NCBI GenBank assembly: GCA_016125505.1
Contig: WGLP01000003.1
Location: forward strand, 751,911-815,910
Direction of reading: 5' to 3'
Length of the DNA stretch: 64,000 nucleotides
Origin: Gammaproteobacteria bacterium
Lineage (GTDB): Bacteria > Pseudomonadota > Gammaproteobacteria > UBA6429 > Thiohalophilaceae
Shown here: positions 47,942 through 55,583 of the stretch, piece by piece
How the letters are laid out: every line of letters starts with the position of its first letter
How positions within the stretch are numbered: position 1 is the stretch's first letter
Position numbers and translations under genes: made by a program
The notes under the pieces: generated by a model
Seen by the model: the letters and a program-made list of their open reading frames with translations, nothing else
The model's database searches: none
What the model was told of the DNA's origin: nothing

Positions 47942-49012
47942 ATGAGTCTTATCAATCAGGTATTAAAAGATCTCGAACAACGCCATGCCAATGAAATGGC
48001 CGAGGCCACGCATAATCTTGAGGGATTGGCGCTGGCGTCACCAACGATTCCGGCAGGGACACAGCGTGGCAAATGGTGGATTTTGTGGGTCGTCCTGCTG
48101 GCGGGGGCGAGTGTGAGTGCCGCCTGGTGGTGGCAGCAAACAAGCGCGCGGAAAAATCCAGCCATTGCACAAACGACGAATACAACGCCTGTCATGCAGA
48201 GCGCTGCCTTGGCAGCGGCGACCAAACCGTCGCCTGTACCCGCAAGCGAACCTGCCGAGCCAGCTGTCTCCGTCGCAGAAAAGACAGAACACGCTGCGCC
48301 GCCAAAGCATGTTACCGCTGCGAAATCGGAAGTCCAGCATCGCGCCGTTAAAGATGTGAAGGTGGCCGTTACGCGCACTGAGAAAGAAGGCGGCGTCGAA
48401 AAACAAATGTTACCGTTGCGGCGTGAACAACGCGCCGAAGTGGCCTATCAGGAAGGCTATGATCGCCTGGCCTTGCACAAGGTGACGCAGGCGGAACAGT
48501 CGTTGCGCCAGGCCCTGGTGATTGCGCCGGATCATGTGCGCGCGCGCGAGTTGCTGGCCGGTCTATTGATCCAGCAAGGGCGCTGGGTCGAAACGGCCGA
48601 GCTGATGAAACAGGGCGTACAGTTATTGCCGGCAAATCTGGTCTTCGTAAAGTTGTACGCGCGCACACTGATGCAGCTGAACCGCGATCAACAGGCCATC
48701 ACACTTCTGCAACAACACGCACCGGGCATTGCACAGGACCCGGATTACTATGCCCTGCTCGCTGCCTTGTATCAGCGTCAGCAGAATCACCTCGCCGCCG
48801 CCAATACCTATAGTCAAATCCTCAAGCTGCGCCCCGATACCGGGATCTGGTGGGTCGGTATGGGGATTTCACTGGAGGCGCTGGGCAAACAGCAGGAGGC
48901 GCAGCGGGCTTATGCGCGTGCACGCCAGACCGGCAACCTGCGCGGCGATCTGGCGCGCTATACCGATAACCGGCTGTTGGCGCTGGATACAGCAAACTAT
49001 CCCGCCAACTGA
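47942..49012 (+). CDS. mshN: MSHA biogenesis TPR protein MshN
   Basis: A 356-residue protein beginning MSLINQVLKDLEQRHA, the signature N-terminus of this family and of GspB partners. A membrane helix (WWILWVVLLAGASVSAAWWW), a Pro/Ala-rich linker and C-terminal tetratricopeptide repeats (YQEGYDRLALHKVTQAEQSL and AANTYSQILKLRPDTGIWW) follow. It acts in the periplasm in pilus or secretin assembly. It is the last msh gene here; mshE and mshG, which usually follow, are not in the window. Confidence 0.92.
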   Translation: MSLINQVLKDLEQRHANEMAEATHNLEGLALASPTIPAGTQRGKWWILWVVLLAGASVSAAWWWQQTSARKNPAIAQTTNTTPVMQSAALAAATKPSPVPASEPAEPAVSVAEKTEHAAPPKHVTAAKSEVQHRAVKDVKVAVTRTEKEGGVEKQMLPLRREQRAEVAYQEGYDRLALHKVTQAEQSLRQALVIAPDHVRARELLAGLLIQQGRWVETAELMKQGVQLLPANLVFVKLYARTLMQLNRDQQAITLLQQHAPGIAQDPDYYALLAALYQRQQNHLAAANTYSQILKLRPDTGIWWVGMGISLEALGKQQEAQRAYARARQTGNLRGDLARYTDNRLLALDTANYPAN

Positions 49013-49124
49013 CCCGCGCTGTTAAGTCGACCCACAGATCTGCACAGTTGTAAGGTGTTCACATTTCGATGATTTACCATTTATCCTCTCGTGACGTTTT
49101 ATTCGAAGCTGCTAGAATTGCAGT

Positions 49125-49697
49125 GTGAAACACAGACCACTCAACATTGCGGTTGTACTCGCGCTCAGCCTGTCGGCGAGCACCGCTATCTATGCAGACG
49201 ATGCCGCCAACTCAGCGCCAGCGGATAACGATGCCGGCAAAATTTACAAGAAGGTCGGCCCGAATGGTGATGTGATCTACTCGGATCAACCTTCCAGCGG
49301 CAGCGAAGAGATGAAAGTCCCCTCGGGCAGCAGCTATAAACCGGTGGAACCCTCGCCCAGTTTCACGCCTTATCAGCCACCACCCAAAGCCGCGGCGGCT
49401 CCGGCCATTGAAAATACGGTGACAATCACGTCGCCCAAGAACGATGAGGCCTTCTGGAGTGGTAGCGGTGAGCTGGTCGTGACGGTCGCTCTCGAACGGG
49501 CGTTAATGCCGGGCCAGGCGCTGGAATATCAAATAGACGGTAATACCTTATATACCGGTAGCGAGACCAGCCATAGCTTCAGCAACATCTTTCGCGGCAC
49601 GCACGTGTTGACGGTACAGCTCAAGGATGAGGCAGGTAATACGATTGCGAGCAAGCCCGTCACGTTTCATATGCAACGCCCCAGCATTAAGAAGTAA
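49125..49697 (+). CDS. DUF4124 domain secreted protein
   Basis: A 190-residue protein starting at GTG, with a signal peptide ending in AIYA. The DUF4124 region is IYKKVGPNGDVIYSDQP. A Pro-rich linker leads to a beta-sandwich (VTITSPKNDEAFWSGSGEL and LTVQLKDEAGNTIASK). DUF4124 proteins are common envelope proteins of unknown role. It lies between the msh genes and glnL; a 112-base gap before it makes a separate promoter likely. Confidence 0.85.
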   Translation: MKHRPLNIAVVLALSLSASTAIYADDAANSAPADNDAGKIYKKVGPNGDVIYSDQPSSGSEEMKVPSGSSYKPVEPSPSFTPYQPPPKAAAAPAIENTVTITSPKNDEAFWSGSGELVVTVALERALMPGQALEYQIDGNTLYTGSETSHSFSNIFRGTHVLTVQLKDEAGNTIASKPVTFHMQRPSIKK

Positions 49698-49719
49698 CTC
49701 CGCCCCACGGCAATACTTG

Positions 49720-49742
49720 ATATGCACTATATGAGTGCATAT
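49720..49742. promoter_or_regulatory. NtrC-type binding palindrome upstream of glnL
   Basis: ATATGCACT and AGTGCATAT are perfect arms around ATATG; the core TGCACT-N5-AGTGCA (49723-49739) has the layout of NtrC sites. It lies 180 bases upstream of glnL, a normal enhancer distance, and suggests autoregulation of glnLG. Confidence 0.55.
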
Positions 49743-49924
49743 AACGAATTTGTGCTGTGATATTGCACTGAAATCAGGCAGAAGCCAACGCCAAGTTAAA
49801 AACACAGATTTAGTATGTTTTTTATATCTTATTGTTTTTATTATATTTTAATTGTATATGGCCAGATTTGCGCGGGCCCTGAAATTGTGCACTAAATTGG
49901 TTTGATCCTTGCTAACACGCAACT

Positions 49925-51007
49925 ATGGCGGCAATTCCGATGATACAGACCGATCTGCACCAGTGCATCCTCGATAATTTGAACGGTGCCGTGGCGGTAT
50001 TTGACGCCGATTTGCGCCTGCGTTATCTCAACCCGGCGGCGGAGATGCTCTTCGGTGGCAGTTCCCGCCAGTTGTTGGGCATGTCCTTCAACGACTTAAT
50101 CATGCCGCGAGAGCCGGTCATCGACCAGTTACGCGACGCCATCCAGTCGCATCACCCGTTTTCCAAACACGAACAGATTATCGATTTATACAGTGGCAAG
50201 GAGATCACCGCCGATTTTACGGTGACGGTATTGCACAGCACCTTCGGTGAGACTGAGGTCCTGTTCGAAATCATCCCCATTGATCGTCTGTTACGCATCA
50301 CACGAGAAGATGCACTGGTTGCGCAGCAGGTTGCCACCCGTGACTTGTTACGCGGTCTGGCGCATGAAATCAAAAATCCACTGGGCGGGATCCGCGGTGC
50401 GGCACAATTGCTCGAGCGAGAACTGCACAGCGAAGAACAGAAAGAATATACGCGCGTCATAATTGATGAAGCCGATCGCTTGCAAAAACTGGTCAATCGT
50501 CTGCTTGGCCCCAGCGGTATGCCCAAGCATCAGAACGTAAGCGTGCATGAAGTTATCGAATATGTGCGCAGTGTCGTTGAGGCTGAAGACCTGGGCGACA
50601 TCGTCATGCATCGTGACTATGACCCCAGTATCCCGGATATCAAAGGTGATCCTGATCTGCTGATCCAGGCGCTGTTGAATATCGTCAACAATGCAAGGCA
50701 GGCCCTGGGCAAGCGGGGCAACATCACCATTCGTACGCGCGTGTTGCGCAAATTTACTATCAGCCAGCAACAGCATCGTCTGGCAGTCAAGATTGATGTC
50801 ATTGATGATGGCCCGGGTATTCCTGCCGACATCAAGGACAAAATTTTTTATCCCATGGTTACCGGCCGTGCCGAAGGCACTGGACTGGGGCTCTCCATCG
50901 CGCAACGTCTGGTCCACCAGCACGGTGGTCTGATCGAGTGTGAGAGCCAGCCGGGGCGAACAGTTTTTTCAATTCTTTTACCAATATATAAGGTCAGCGA
51001 GGATTAA
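49925..51007 (+). CDS. glnL: nitrogen regulation histidine kinase GlnL (NtrB)
   Basis: This 360-residue kinase has an N-terminal PAS domain (AVFDADLRLRYLNPAAEMLF), the H-box RGLAHEIKNPLGGIRGAAQL with the phosphorylated His, and the ATP-binding N and G boxes (ALLNIVNNARQALGKRGN and DDGPGIPADIKD, GTGLGLSIAQRLV). It is cytosolic and, together with PII, phosphorylates or dephosphorylates GlnG according to nitrogen status. It is five bases from glnG. A second in-frame ATG at 49940 is possible. Confidence 0.96.
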   Translation: MAAIPMIQTDLHQCILDNLNGAVAVFDADLRLRYLNPAAEMLFGGSSRQLLGMSFNDLIMPREPVIDQLRDAIQSHHPFSKHEQIIDLYSGKEITADFTVTVLHSTFGETEVLFEIIPIDRLLRITREDALVAQQVATRDLLRGLAHEIKNPLGGIRGAAQLLERELHSEEQKEYTRVIIDEADRLQKLVNRLLGPSGMPKHQNVSVHEVIEYVRSVVEAEDLGDIVMHRDYDPSIPDIKGDPDLLIQALLNIVNNARQALGKRGNITIRTRVLRKFTISQQQHRLAVKIDVIDDGPGIPADIKDKIFYPMVTGRAEGTGLGLSIAQRLVHQHGGLIECESQPGRTVFSILLPIYKVSED

Positions 51008-51012
51008 ACCCC

Positions 51013-52410
51013 ATGGAAACGGTTTGGGTTGTAGATGACGATCGTTCTATACGATGGGTGCTGGAGAAGGCATTCAAGGGCGCGCAAATGGAAGTGCGCA
51101 GTTTCGAAAACGGCGACAGCGTATTGCGTGCGCTTGAACGTCAGCAGCCGGATGTGATTATCACCGACATTCGTATGCCCGGTATGGATGGTTTTGAATT
51201 ATTAAGGCGCATACACGCACGTAATGTCGAACTGCCGGTCATTATCATTACGGCGCACAGTGACCTGGATAGTGCCGTGACGGCTTATCAGGGAGGGGCG
51301 TTTGAGTATCTGCCCAAGCCGTTCGACGTGGATGAGGCGGTTGAACTGGCGCAACGCGCTATTGAGAAATCAAAAACCGCCGTTAGCAAGCAGACTGCCG
51401 AGGTTTCCAGTTCCGCCGAGATTATCGGTGCCGCCTCCTCCATGCAGGAGGTATTTCGTGCGATTGGCCGTCTGTCGCGTTCTAACATCACGGTCTTGAT
51501 CAACGGCGAATCGGGCACAGGTAAGGAACTGGTTGCACAGGCCTTGCATCGGCATAGCCCGCGTGCGGATAAACCGTTTATCGCGCTGAATACCGCGGCG
51601 ATCCCGCGTGACTTGCTGGAGTCGGAATTGTTCGGCCACGAGAAAGGTGCCTTTACCGGCGCACAAAGTTCCCGTCAGGGGCGTTTCGAGCAGGCGGATG
51701 GCGGCACCTTGTTTCTTGACGAGATCGGTGACATGCCGGCGGAACTGCAAACGCGGCTATTGCGCGTATTGCAGGATGGGACGTTTTATCGCGTCGGCGG
51801 GCATAATCCTATCAAGGTGGATGTCCGGATCATTGCCGCCACACACCAGGACCTTGAACAACGCGTTGCCGACGGTCGTTTCCGCGAAGATCTGTTTCAT
51901 CGTCTGAACGTGATCCGCATTCATATTCCGCCTCTGCGCGAGCGGATGGAAGATATTCCCTTGCTGGCAAATCATTTTCTCAAGGATGCCGCCAGTGAAC
52001 TGAATGTTGAAAACAAACAGCTCTCGAAAGAAACCGAAGAATACCTGACACGCTACAATTGGCCGGGCAATGTTCGCCAGTTGCAGAATGTGTGTCGGTG
52101 GTTAACCGTGATGTCGCCGGGCCAGGTGATCAACATCGAAGACCTGCCACCCGAGTTGCAGGTAAGCCGCGGTGAGGTCAACGCCAGTGGCGATTGGGCG
52201 GACATGCTGCGCCGCTGGGCGGAGCGGCAATTGGCGCAGGGTGACATCGGTTTGCTGGATCGCGCCACCCCGCAATTCGAGCGCGTCATGATCGAGACGG
52301 CCTTGCGCCAGTCCGGCGGGCGCCGCCAGGATGCAGCCAAATTGCTGGGCTGGGGTCGCAACACGCTGACGCGAAAGATCAAGGAGCTGGGTATGGAGGA
52401 GCACGCCTGA
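51013..52410 (+). CDS. glnG: nitrogen regulation response regulator GlnG (NtrC)
   Basis: A 465-residue sigma-54 activator. The receiver domain has [15 protein letters not shown] and the phospho-acceptor Asp in [10 protein letters not shown]; the AAA+ core has [21 protein letters not shown] (sigma-54 contact) and [18 protein letters not shown]; a Fis-type helix-turn-helix ([20 protein letters not shown]) ends the protein. It would activate glnA and nitrogen genes from NtrC sites such as those seen near glnA and upstream of glnL. Confidence 0.97.
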   Translation: METVWVVDDDRSIRWVLEKAFKGAQMEVRSFENGDSVLRALERQQPDVIITDIRMPGMDGFELLRRIHARNVELPVIIITAHSDLDSAVTAYQGGAFEYLPKPFDVDEAVELAQRAIEKSKTAVSKQTAEVSSSAEIIGAASSMQEVFRAIGRLSRSNITVLINGESGTGKELVAQALHRHSPRADKPFIALNTAAIPRDLLESELFGHEKGAFTGAQSSRQGRFEQADGGTLFLDEIGDMPAELQTRLLRVLQDGTFYRVGGHNPIKVDVRIIAATHQDLEQRVADGRFREDLFHRLNVIRIHIPPLRERMEDIPLLANHFLKDAASELNVENKQLSKETEEYLTRYNWPGNVRQLQNVCRWLTVMSPGQVINIEDLPPELQVSRGEVNASGDWADMLRRWAERQLAQGDIGLLDRATPQFERVMIETALRQSGGRRQDAAKLLGWGRNTLTRKIKELGMEEHA

Positions 52411-52529
52411 GAAATCCGTTTAGTTGATCCCTGTCAATACGGTGAGGGGGCGATGCGATTATGTTGCCCACAGCGTAACATTATCGTTACATATGCTTCC
52501 TTTCACAGGTAAATCACAGGGGTAAACAC

Positions 52530-52718
52530 ATGACTTGCAATACAGGCGGGATTGATCGCAGCTTACGCATCATCGTTGGTCTTGTTTTAATTGGATTGAC
52601 CGTGACCGCAAAAATCGGCGTCTGGGGCTGGATTGGGGTTGTGCCCTTGGCGACAGGCATTCTGGGCTGGTGCCCGGCCTATTCGCTGTTTGGTATCAAA
52701 ACCTGCAAAACGAAATAA
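52530..52718 (+). CDS. DUF2892 small membrane protein
   Basis: This 62-residue protein has the family start MTCNTGGIDRSLRIIVGLVL, two hydrophobic helices and a GWCPAYSLFGIKTC end with conserved Cys. It resembles the membrane part of YgaP, where it follows a rhodanese domain; here it is alone. AGGGGT lies 6 bases before the ATG. A sulfur or redox link is known for the family, but its role is unproven. Confidence 0.88.
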   Translation: MTCNTGGIDRSLRIIVGLVLIGLTVTAKIGVWGWIGVVPLATGILGWCPAYSLFGIKTCKTK

Positions 52719-52725
52719 TCCATTA

Positions 52726-52764
52726 CAGGCAGGAGGACACTGTACCGTAACGCCCTCCTGCCTG
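52726..52764. repeat. inverted repeat / stem-loop
   Basis: CAGGCAGGAGG (52726-52736) and CCTCCTGCCTG (52754-52764) are perfect 11-bp arms around a 17-base loop, just after the DUF2892 gene. No T run follows, so it may be a transcript-end stabiliser rather than a terminator. Confidence 0.55.
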
Positions 52765-52843
52765 CGCGGTACAGAGCCGGTGTCGAAAAGTTGAGCCTGG
52801 GCTATACTTGCTGGCACAGCTGTTACCCATGCCGGAGAATTCG

Positions 52844-53332
52844 ATGTTCCGCTCGCTGCTTCTAATCACATTGTTTTGCTGCTCTGCCCTCTCTTGGGCT
52901 CAACCACCCAAGGGCTACCCTTTTGTCAGCTTTGATGTGGGGATGGCGGAGGCGCAGAAGCTGCACAAAAACATGTTTGTGTATTTCGGCAGGTTCGGTT
53001 GTGGCTACTGCGATAAGGTCAATCGCGAAACCTTCGTCGACCAGGCCTTGCACAAGCTGTATGTCAAAAACTACGTATTGGTCTATGTCGATTCCGAAAG
53101 TGGCGATCGCCTGACCTTGCCCGACGGCGAGCGGGTTACCGGCATGGAGCTGGGTGCCAGGCTGAATGTGTTTTCCACACCGGTGTTTCTGTATATGAAT
53201 CCCGATGGCAAACTGATCCTGCGCGCACCCGGTTACAAGACCGTCAAGGACTTCCAGGATTTTGATCGTTATGTGCAGGGTGGTTATTACCGCACACAAA
53301 GCATTAACGATTTTCTGAAAAATCCCTCATGA
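52844..53332 (+). CDS. periplasmic thioredoxin-like protein
   Basis: This 162-residue protein starts MFRSLLLITLFCCSALSWA, a signal peptide; a start 12 codons earlier is less likely. The thioredoxin active site is GRFGCGYCDKVNRETF (CGYC) near residue 59, and the cis-Pro is in NVFSTPVFLYMNPDGK. It resembles SoxW/DsbC-like reductases of the periplasm. Its stop overlaps the next start (ATGA), so it is translationally coupled with a beta-propeller protein. Confidence 0.86.
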   Translation: MFRSLLLITLFCCSALSWAQPPKGYPFVSFDVGMAEAQKLHKNMFVYFGRFGCGYCDKVNRETFVDQALHKLYVKNYVLVYVDSESGDRLTLPDGERVTGMELGARLNVFSTPVFLYMNPDGKLILRAPGYKTVKDFQDFDRYVQGGYYRTQSINDFLKNPS

Positions 53333-54552
53333 CAGGTTTGCGTGCCTGGCTGGGTTTGTGCCTGTGCGCGCCGGCGGCGGCGTTTGCCTGGCAATATTCA
53401 GCGCTGGTCACGGTAAGTGAGTTACAGCAACCACGTACGTTCCAGCATCTCGAATCCAGCGGCAATCGTTCGATTGCTATCAGCAAGTCTGATGACGTCG
53501 CTGTGGTGTGGGAAGACAATCGTAGTGGCAAGCCCGCTGTCTACGTGGCATACAAGTCGGATAGCGCCAGCCAATTCAGCTCAGCCAGACAGATCAGTGA
53601 TGTCGAGCCGGCTTACGAACCTGCAGTTGTGGCCTTGAACGATGGCCGTTTTCTGGTTGCGTGGGAGGCAAAAGATCACATTTGGGCCCGTATAGTGAGT
53701 CCGAAACAAGAGGGTTCTGTTGTTGCGATCTCTGCTGACACGGCGCGCGAAGTGACACTCACCAGCGCTAGTGATGGACGCCTGTGGTTGGCCTGGGCGC
53801 AGAAAGCCGGGCCGCACTTTCAAATTGTGTATGCCAGTGCTGACGTGCGTGGGGATCGCATACAACCGGGACAAATCAGGCCGGTCGATCCGGCGCCACC
53901 GAAGCAGGATCAGCTCTATCCTTCTATCGCCCTGGTACACAAAGGTGCCGTGATTGCCTGGGAAGATCGACGGTATGGTCATACCCGTCTGTTTACTGCC
54001 TATGCCGCTGAGGGCAAAAACTTCACACCCTTGCGTCAGCTGAATGCATTGAAGGCGCGCCGTTCTGAAGAGTATGGCAATGGCACCGGCGCGATGCGCC
54101 CGGTCCTCGCAAGCGACGGTAATAAGCAAGTCGTGGCAAGCTGGCTGGATAAACGGGACTTTACCGAAGGCTATGATGTATATGCCGCCTTCAGCAAGGA
54201 TGGCGGGGTAAGTTTTGGCGGCAATGAAAAAGTGGAGGACATGCTGGGCGCCAATCAGGCGCAATGGCATGCCGTGACTGCCATGGACAGGCACGGCCAC
54301 ACCATGGCTGCCTGGGACGATCAGCGCGATGGCAGCCCCGACATCTGGTTGAGCTGGTTTAGCGCCGCGGGCTGGAGTGATGACGAGAACCCGAAAGGGG
54401 CGAGCGGACCCGGCAGCCAGAGTCATCCCGCCATGGCCTTCGACCGGCAGGGCCGCCTGCACCTGGTCTTTCTGGATCGCGTCGACACGCACTCTGCCAT
54501 TCGATACCTGGTGGCAAGCCCGAGTGCTACCGATTGGGGCGCGCAGCCTTAG
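53329..54552 (+). CDS. secreted beta-propeller protein
   Basis: The 407-residue protein has a signal peptide (AWLGLCLCAPAAAFA) and at least four repeats of the type W-x-D-x-R-x-G: VVWEDNRSGKPAVYVAY, IAWEDRRYGHTRLFTAY, ASWLDKRDFTEGYDVYAAF and AAWDDQRDGSPDIWLSWF. This is the blade pattern of sialidase/BNR-like six-bladed propellers, but catalytic sialidase residues cannot be identified. It is coupled to the thioredoxin-like gene, which might keep its cysteine or ligand state. The function is unknown; the fold call is from repeats. Confidence 0.8.
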   Translation: MTGLRAWLGLCLCAPAAAFAWQYSALVTVSELQQPRTFQHLESSGNRSIAISKSDDVAVVWEDNRSGKPAVYVAYKSDSASQFSSARQISDVEPAYEPAVVALNDGRFLVAWEAKDHIWARIVSPKQEGSVVAISADTAREVTLTSASDGRLWLAWAQKAGPHFQIVYASADVRGDRIQPGQIRPVDPAPPKQDQLYPSIALVHKGAVIAWEDRRYGHTRLFTAYAAEGKNFTPLRQLNALKARRSEEYGNGTGAMRPVLASDGNKQVVASWLDKRDFTEGYDVYAAFSKDGGVSFGGNEKVEDMLGANQAQWHAVTAMDRHGHTMAAWDDQRDGSPDIWLSWFSAAGWSDDENPKGASGPGSQSHPAMAFDRQGRLHLVFLDRVDTHSAIRYLVASPSATDWGAQP

Positions 54553-54781
54553 CGAGGTAGCCTTGTCGCGGAGTTCGTCATTTGTAAATAATTGCGAATT
54601 TTGGGCGGTCTGAGCCCAAATCCTGTCAAATTTAACCATTTGTAACAGATTGAAATTACGGGATTTATTGTCGGTCAGCTGCCGGGTGTCGGGATTTCTG
54701 ACAGTTGCTGTGCAATCCTCCGCCGACCCTTCGGTAACCCACTAATTTTATTTGAATTTTGGATCGGGCACGGTAATTGTA
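54553..54781. other. intergenic region, no gene seen
   Basis: No frame here looks coding. Near its end TTGAAT (about 54752) and TAATTGT (54774-54780) are spaced like -35 and -10 boxes for a transcript starting near 54785. Confidence 0.4.
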
Positions 54782-54909
54782 AGGAAGAAGCCGCTTTCTC
54801 GAACTTCACGCTGACTTTGTCTCGTGGAGTGAGGGATTTGGAAGTCTAGCCGAAATAGATCAGGCAAATTGCCTGGTACTTTAAGCCGACCTGCGGGTCG
54901 GCTTTTTTC
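54782..54909 (+). ncRNA. candidate small RNA with GGA motifs
   Basis: A promoter-like pair precedes this segment and a strong terminator ends it. It contains GGA at 54783, 54826, 54834 and 54840, a spacing like that in CsrB/RsmY-type RNAs that bind CsrA, and a small palindrome CAGGCAAATTGCCTG (54861-54875). No frame is coding. It is a candidate only; CsrA binding is inferred from the GGA motifs. Confidence 0.32.
54884..54909 (+). terminator. intrinsic terminator
   Basis: AGCCGACC (54884-54891), loop TGCG and GGTCGGCT (54896-54903) followed by TTTTTCTTT. It can end the candidate small RNA and any read-through from the beta-propeller gene. Confidence 0.9.
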
Positions 54910-54916
54910 TTTGTCT

Positions 54917-55522
54917 TCACGCCCTTGTCTTTTCCCAGACCAGCGTCCGGTTGTTGGCCGGCATGGCGTGATCGCGCACCAGCTGCATTCCGGCTTCGGC
55001 GCCAAGCGCCAAGAGATCATTCACATCGCGTACACCGCTCCGGGGATCGCGCGCCTTCAGCCAGGCATCAAACCGCGCATTGCTCTCACTGGTGAATTCC
55101 CCGTGGTAATTAAACGGCCCGTAGAGACAAAAGCGTCCGCCCGGCTGCAACAACCTGCCGACACCGGCGAACATCGCCTGCACCGCGGGCCAGTGCATGA
55201 TGTGTGCGGTATTGGCGCTGAATACGCCATCCACCTGGAGTAATGGCCATTGCGCCTGGGTGACATCCAGTGTCTGCGGGCCCGACAGATTTTGTCCTGA
55301 ATACTCCTGCAGCCATAGGGCGATACCGGGCAGATTTTCGGCCACATCGCTGGCGTACCAGTGTAAGTGAGGCAACTGCGCGGCGAAGAAGACGGCATGT
55401 TGGCCGGTCCCGCTGCCGATTTCCAGTACGGAATGGACAGCGGCAAACTCCTGCTGCAGCACGCCCAGGATGGGAAGTTTGTTCTGTTCGCTGGATTCGG
55501 CAAAGGGTTTCATGTGCGGCAT
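54917..55522 (-). CDS. DUF938 SAM-dependent methyltransferase-like protein
   Basis: A 201-residue protein with the SAM motif VLEIGSGTGQHAVFFA near residue 32, ASDVAENLPGI as motif II, FSANTAHIMHW and a Gly-rich PGGRFCLYGPFNYHGEF, typical of DUF938 proteins. The enzyme's substrate is not known. It is convergent with the candidate small RNA and lies just downstream of cyaA's end on its own minus-strand start at 55522. A second ATG three codons later is possible. Confidence 0.9.
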   Translation of the reverse strand: MPHMKPFAESSEQNKLPILGVLQQEFAAVHSVLEIGSGTGQHAVFFAAQLPHLHWYASDVAENLPGIALWLQEYSGQNLSGPQTLDVTQAQWPLLQVDGVFSANTAHIMHWPAVQAMFAGVGRLLQPGGRFCLYGPFNYHGEFTSESNARFDAWLKARDPRSGVRDVNDLLALGAEAGMQLVRDHAMPANNRTLVWEKTRA

Positions 55523-55583
55523 GGCAGTTGCGCGGAGTAAACAGGATTACAACACGCGAGAGAGCGGCGAGACAAGCGGAGTG

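Noticed and set aside
49897..49913. TTGGTTTGATCCTTGCT as a sigma-54 promoter of glnL
   Set aside because: Spacing fits, but the transcript would start almost at the ATG, leaving no leader unless translation starts at 49940; -24 lacks GCAC.
53581..54639. Long minus-strand frame opposite the beta-propeller gene
   Set aside because: It mirrors a gene with signal peptide and repeats; its own product has no recognisable domain or start signal.
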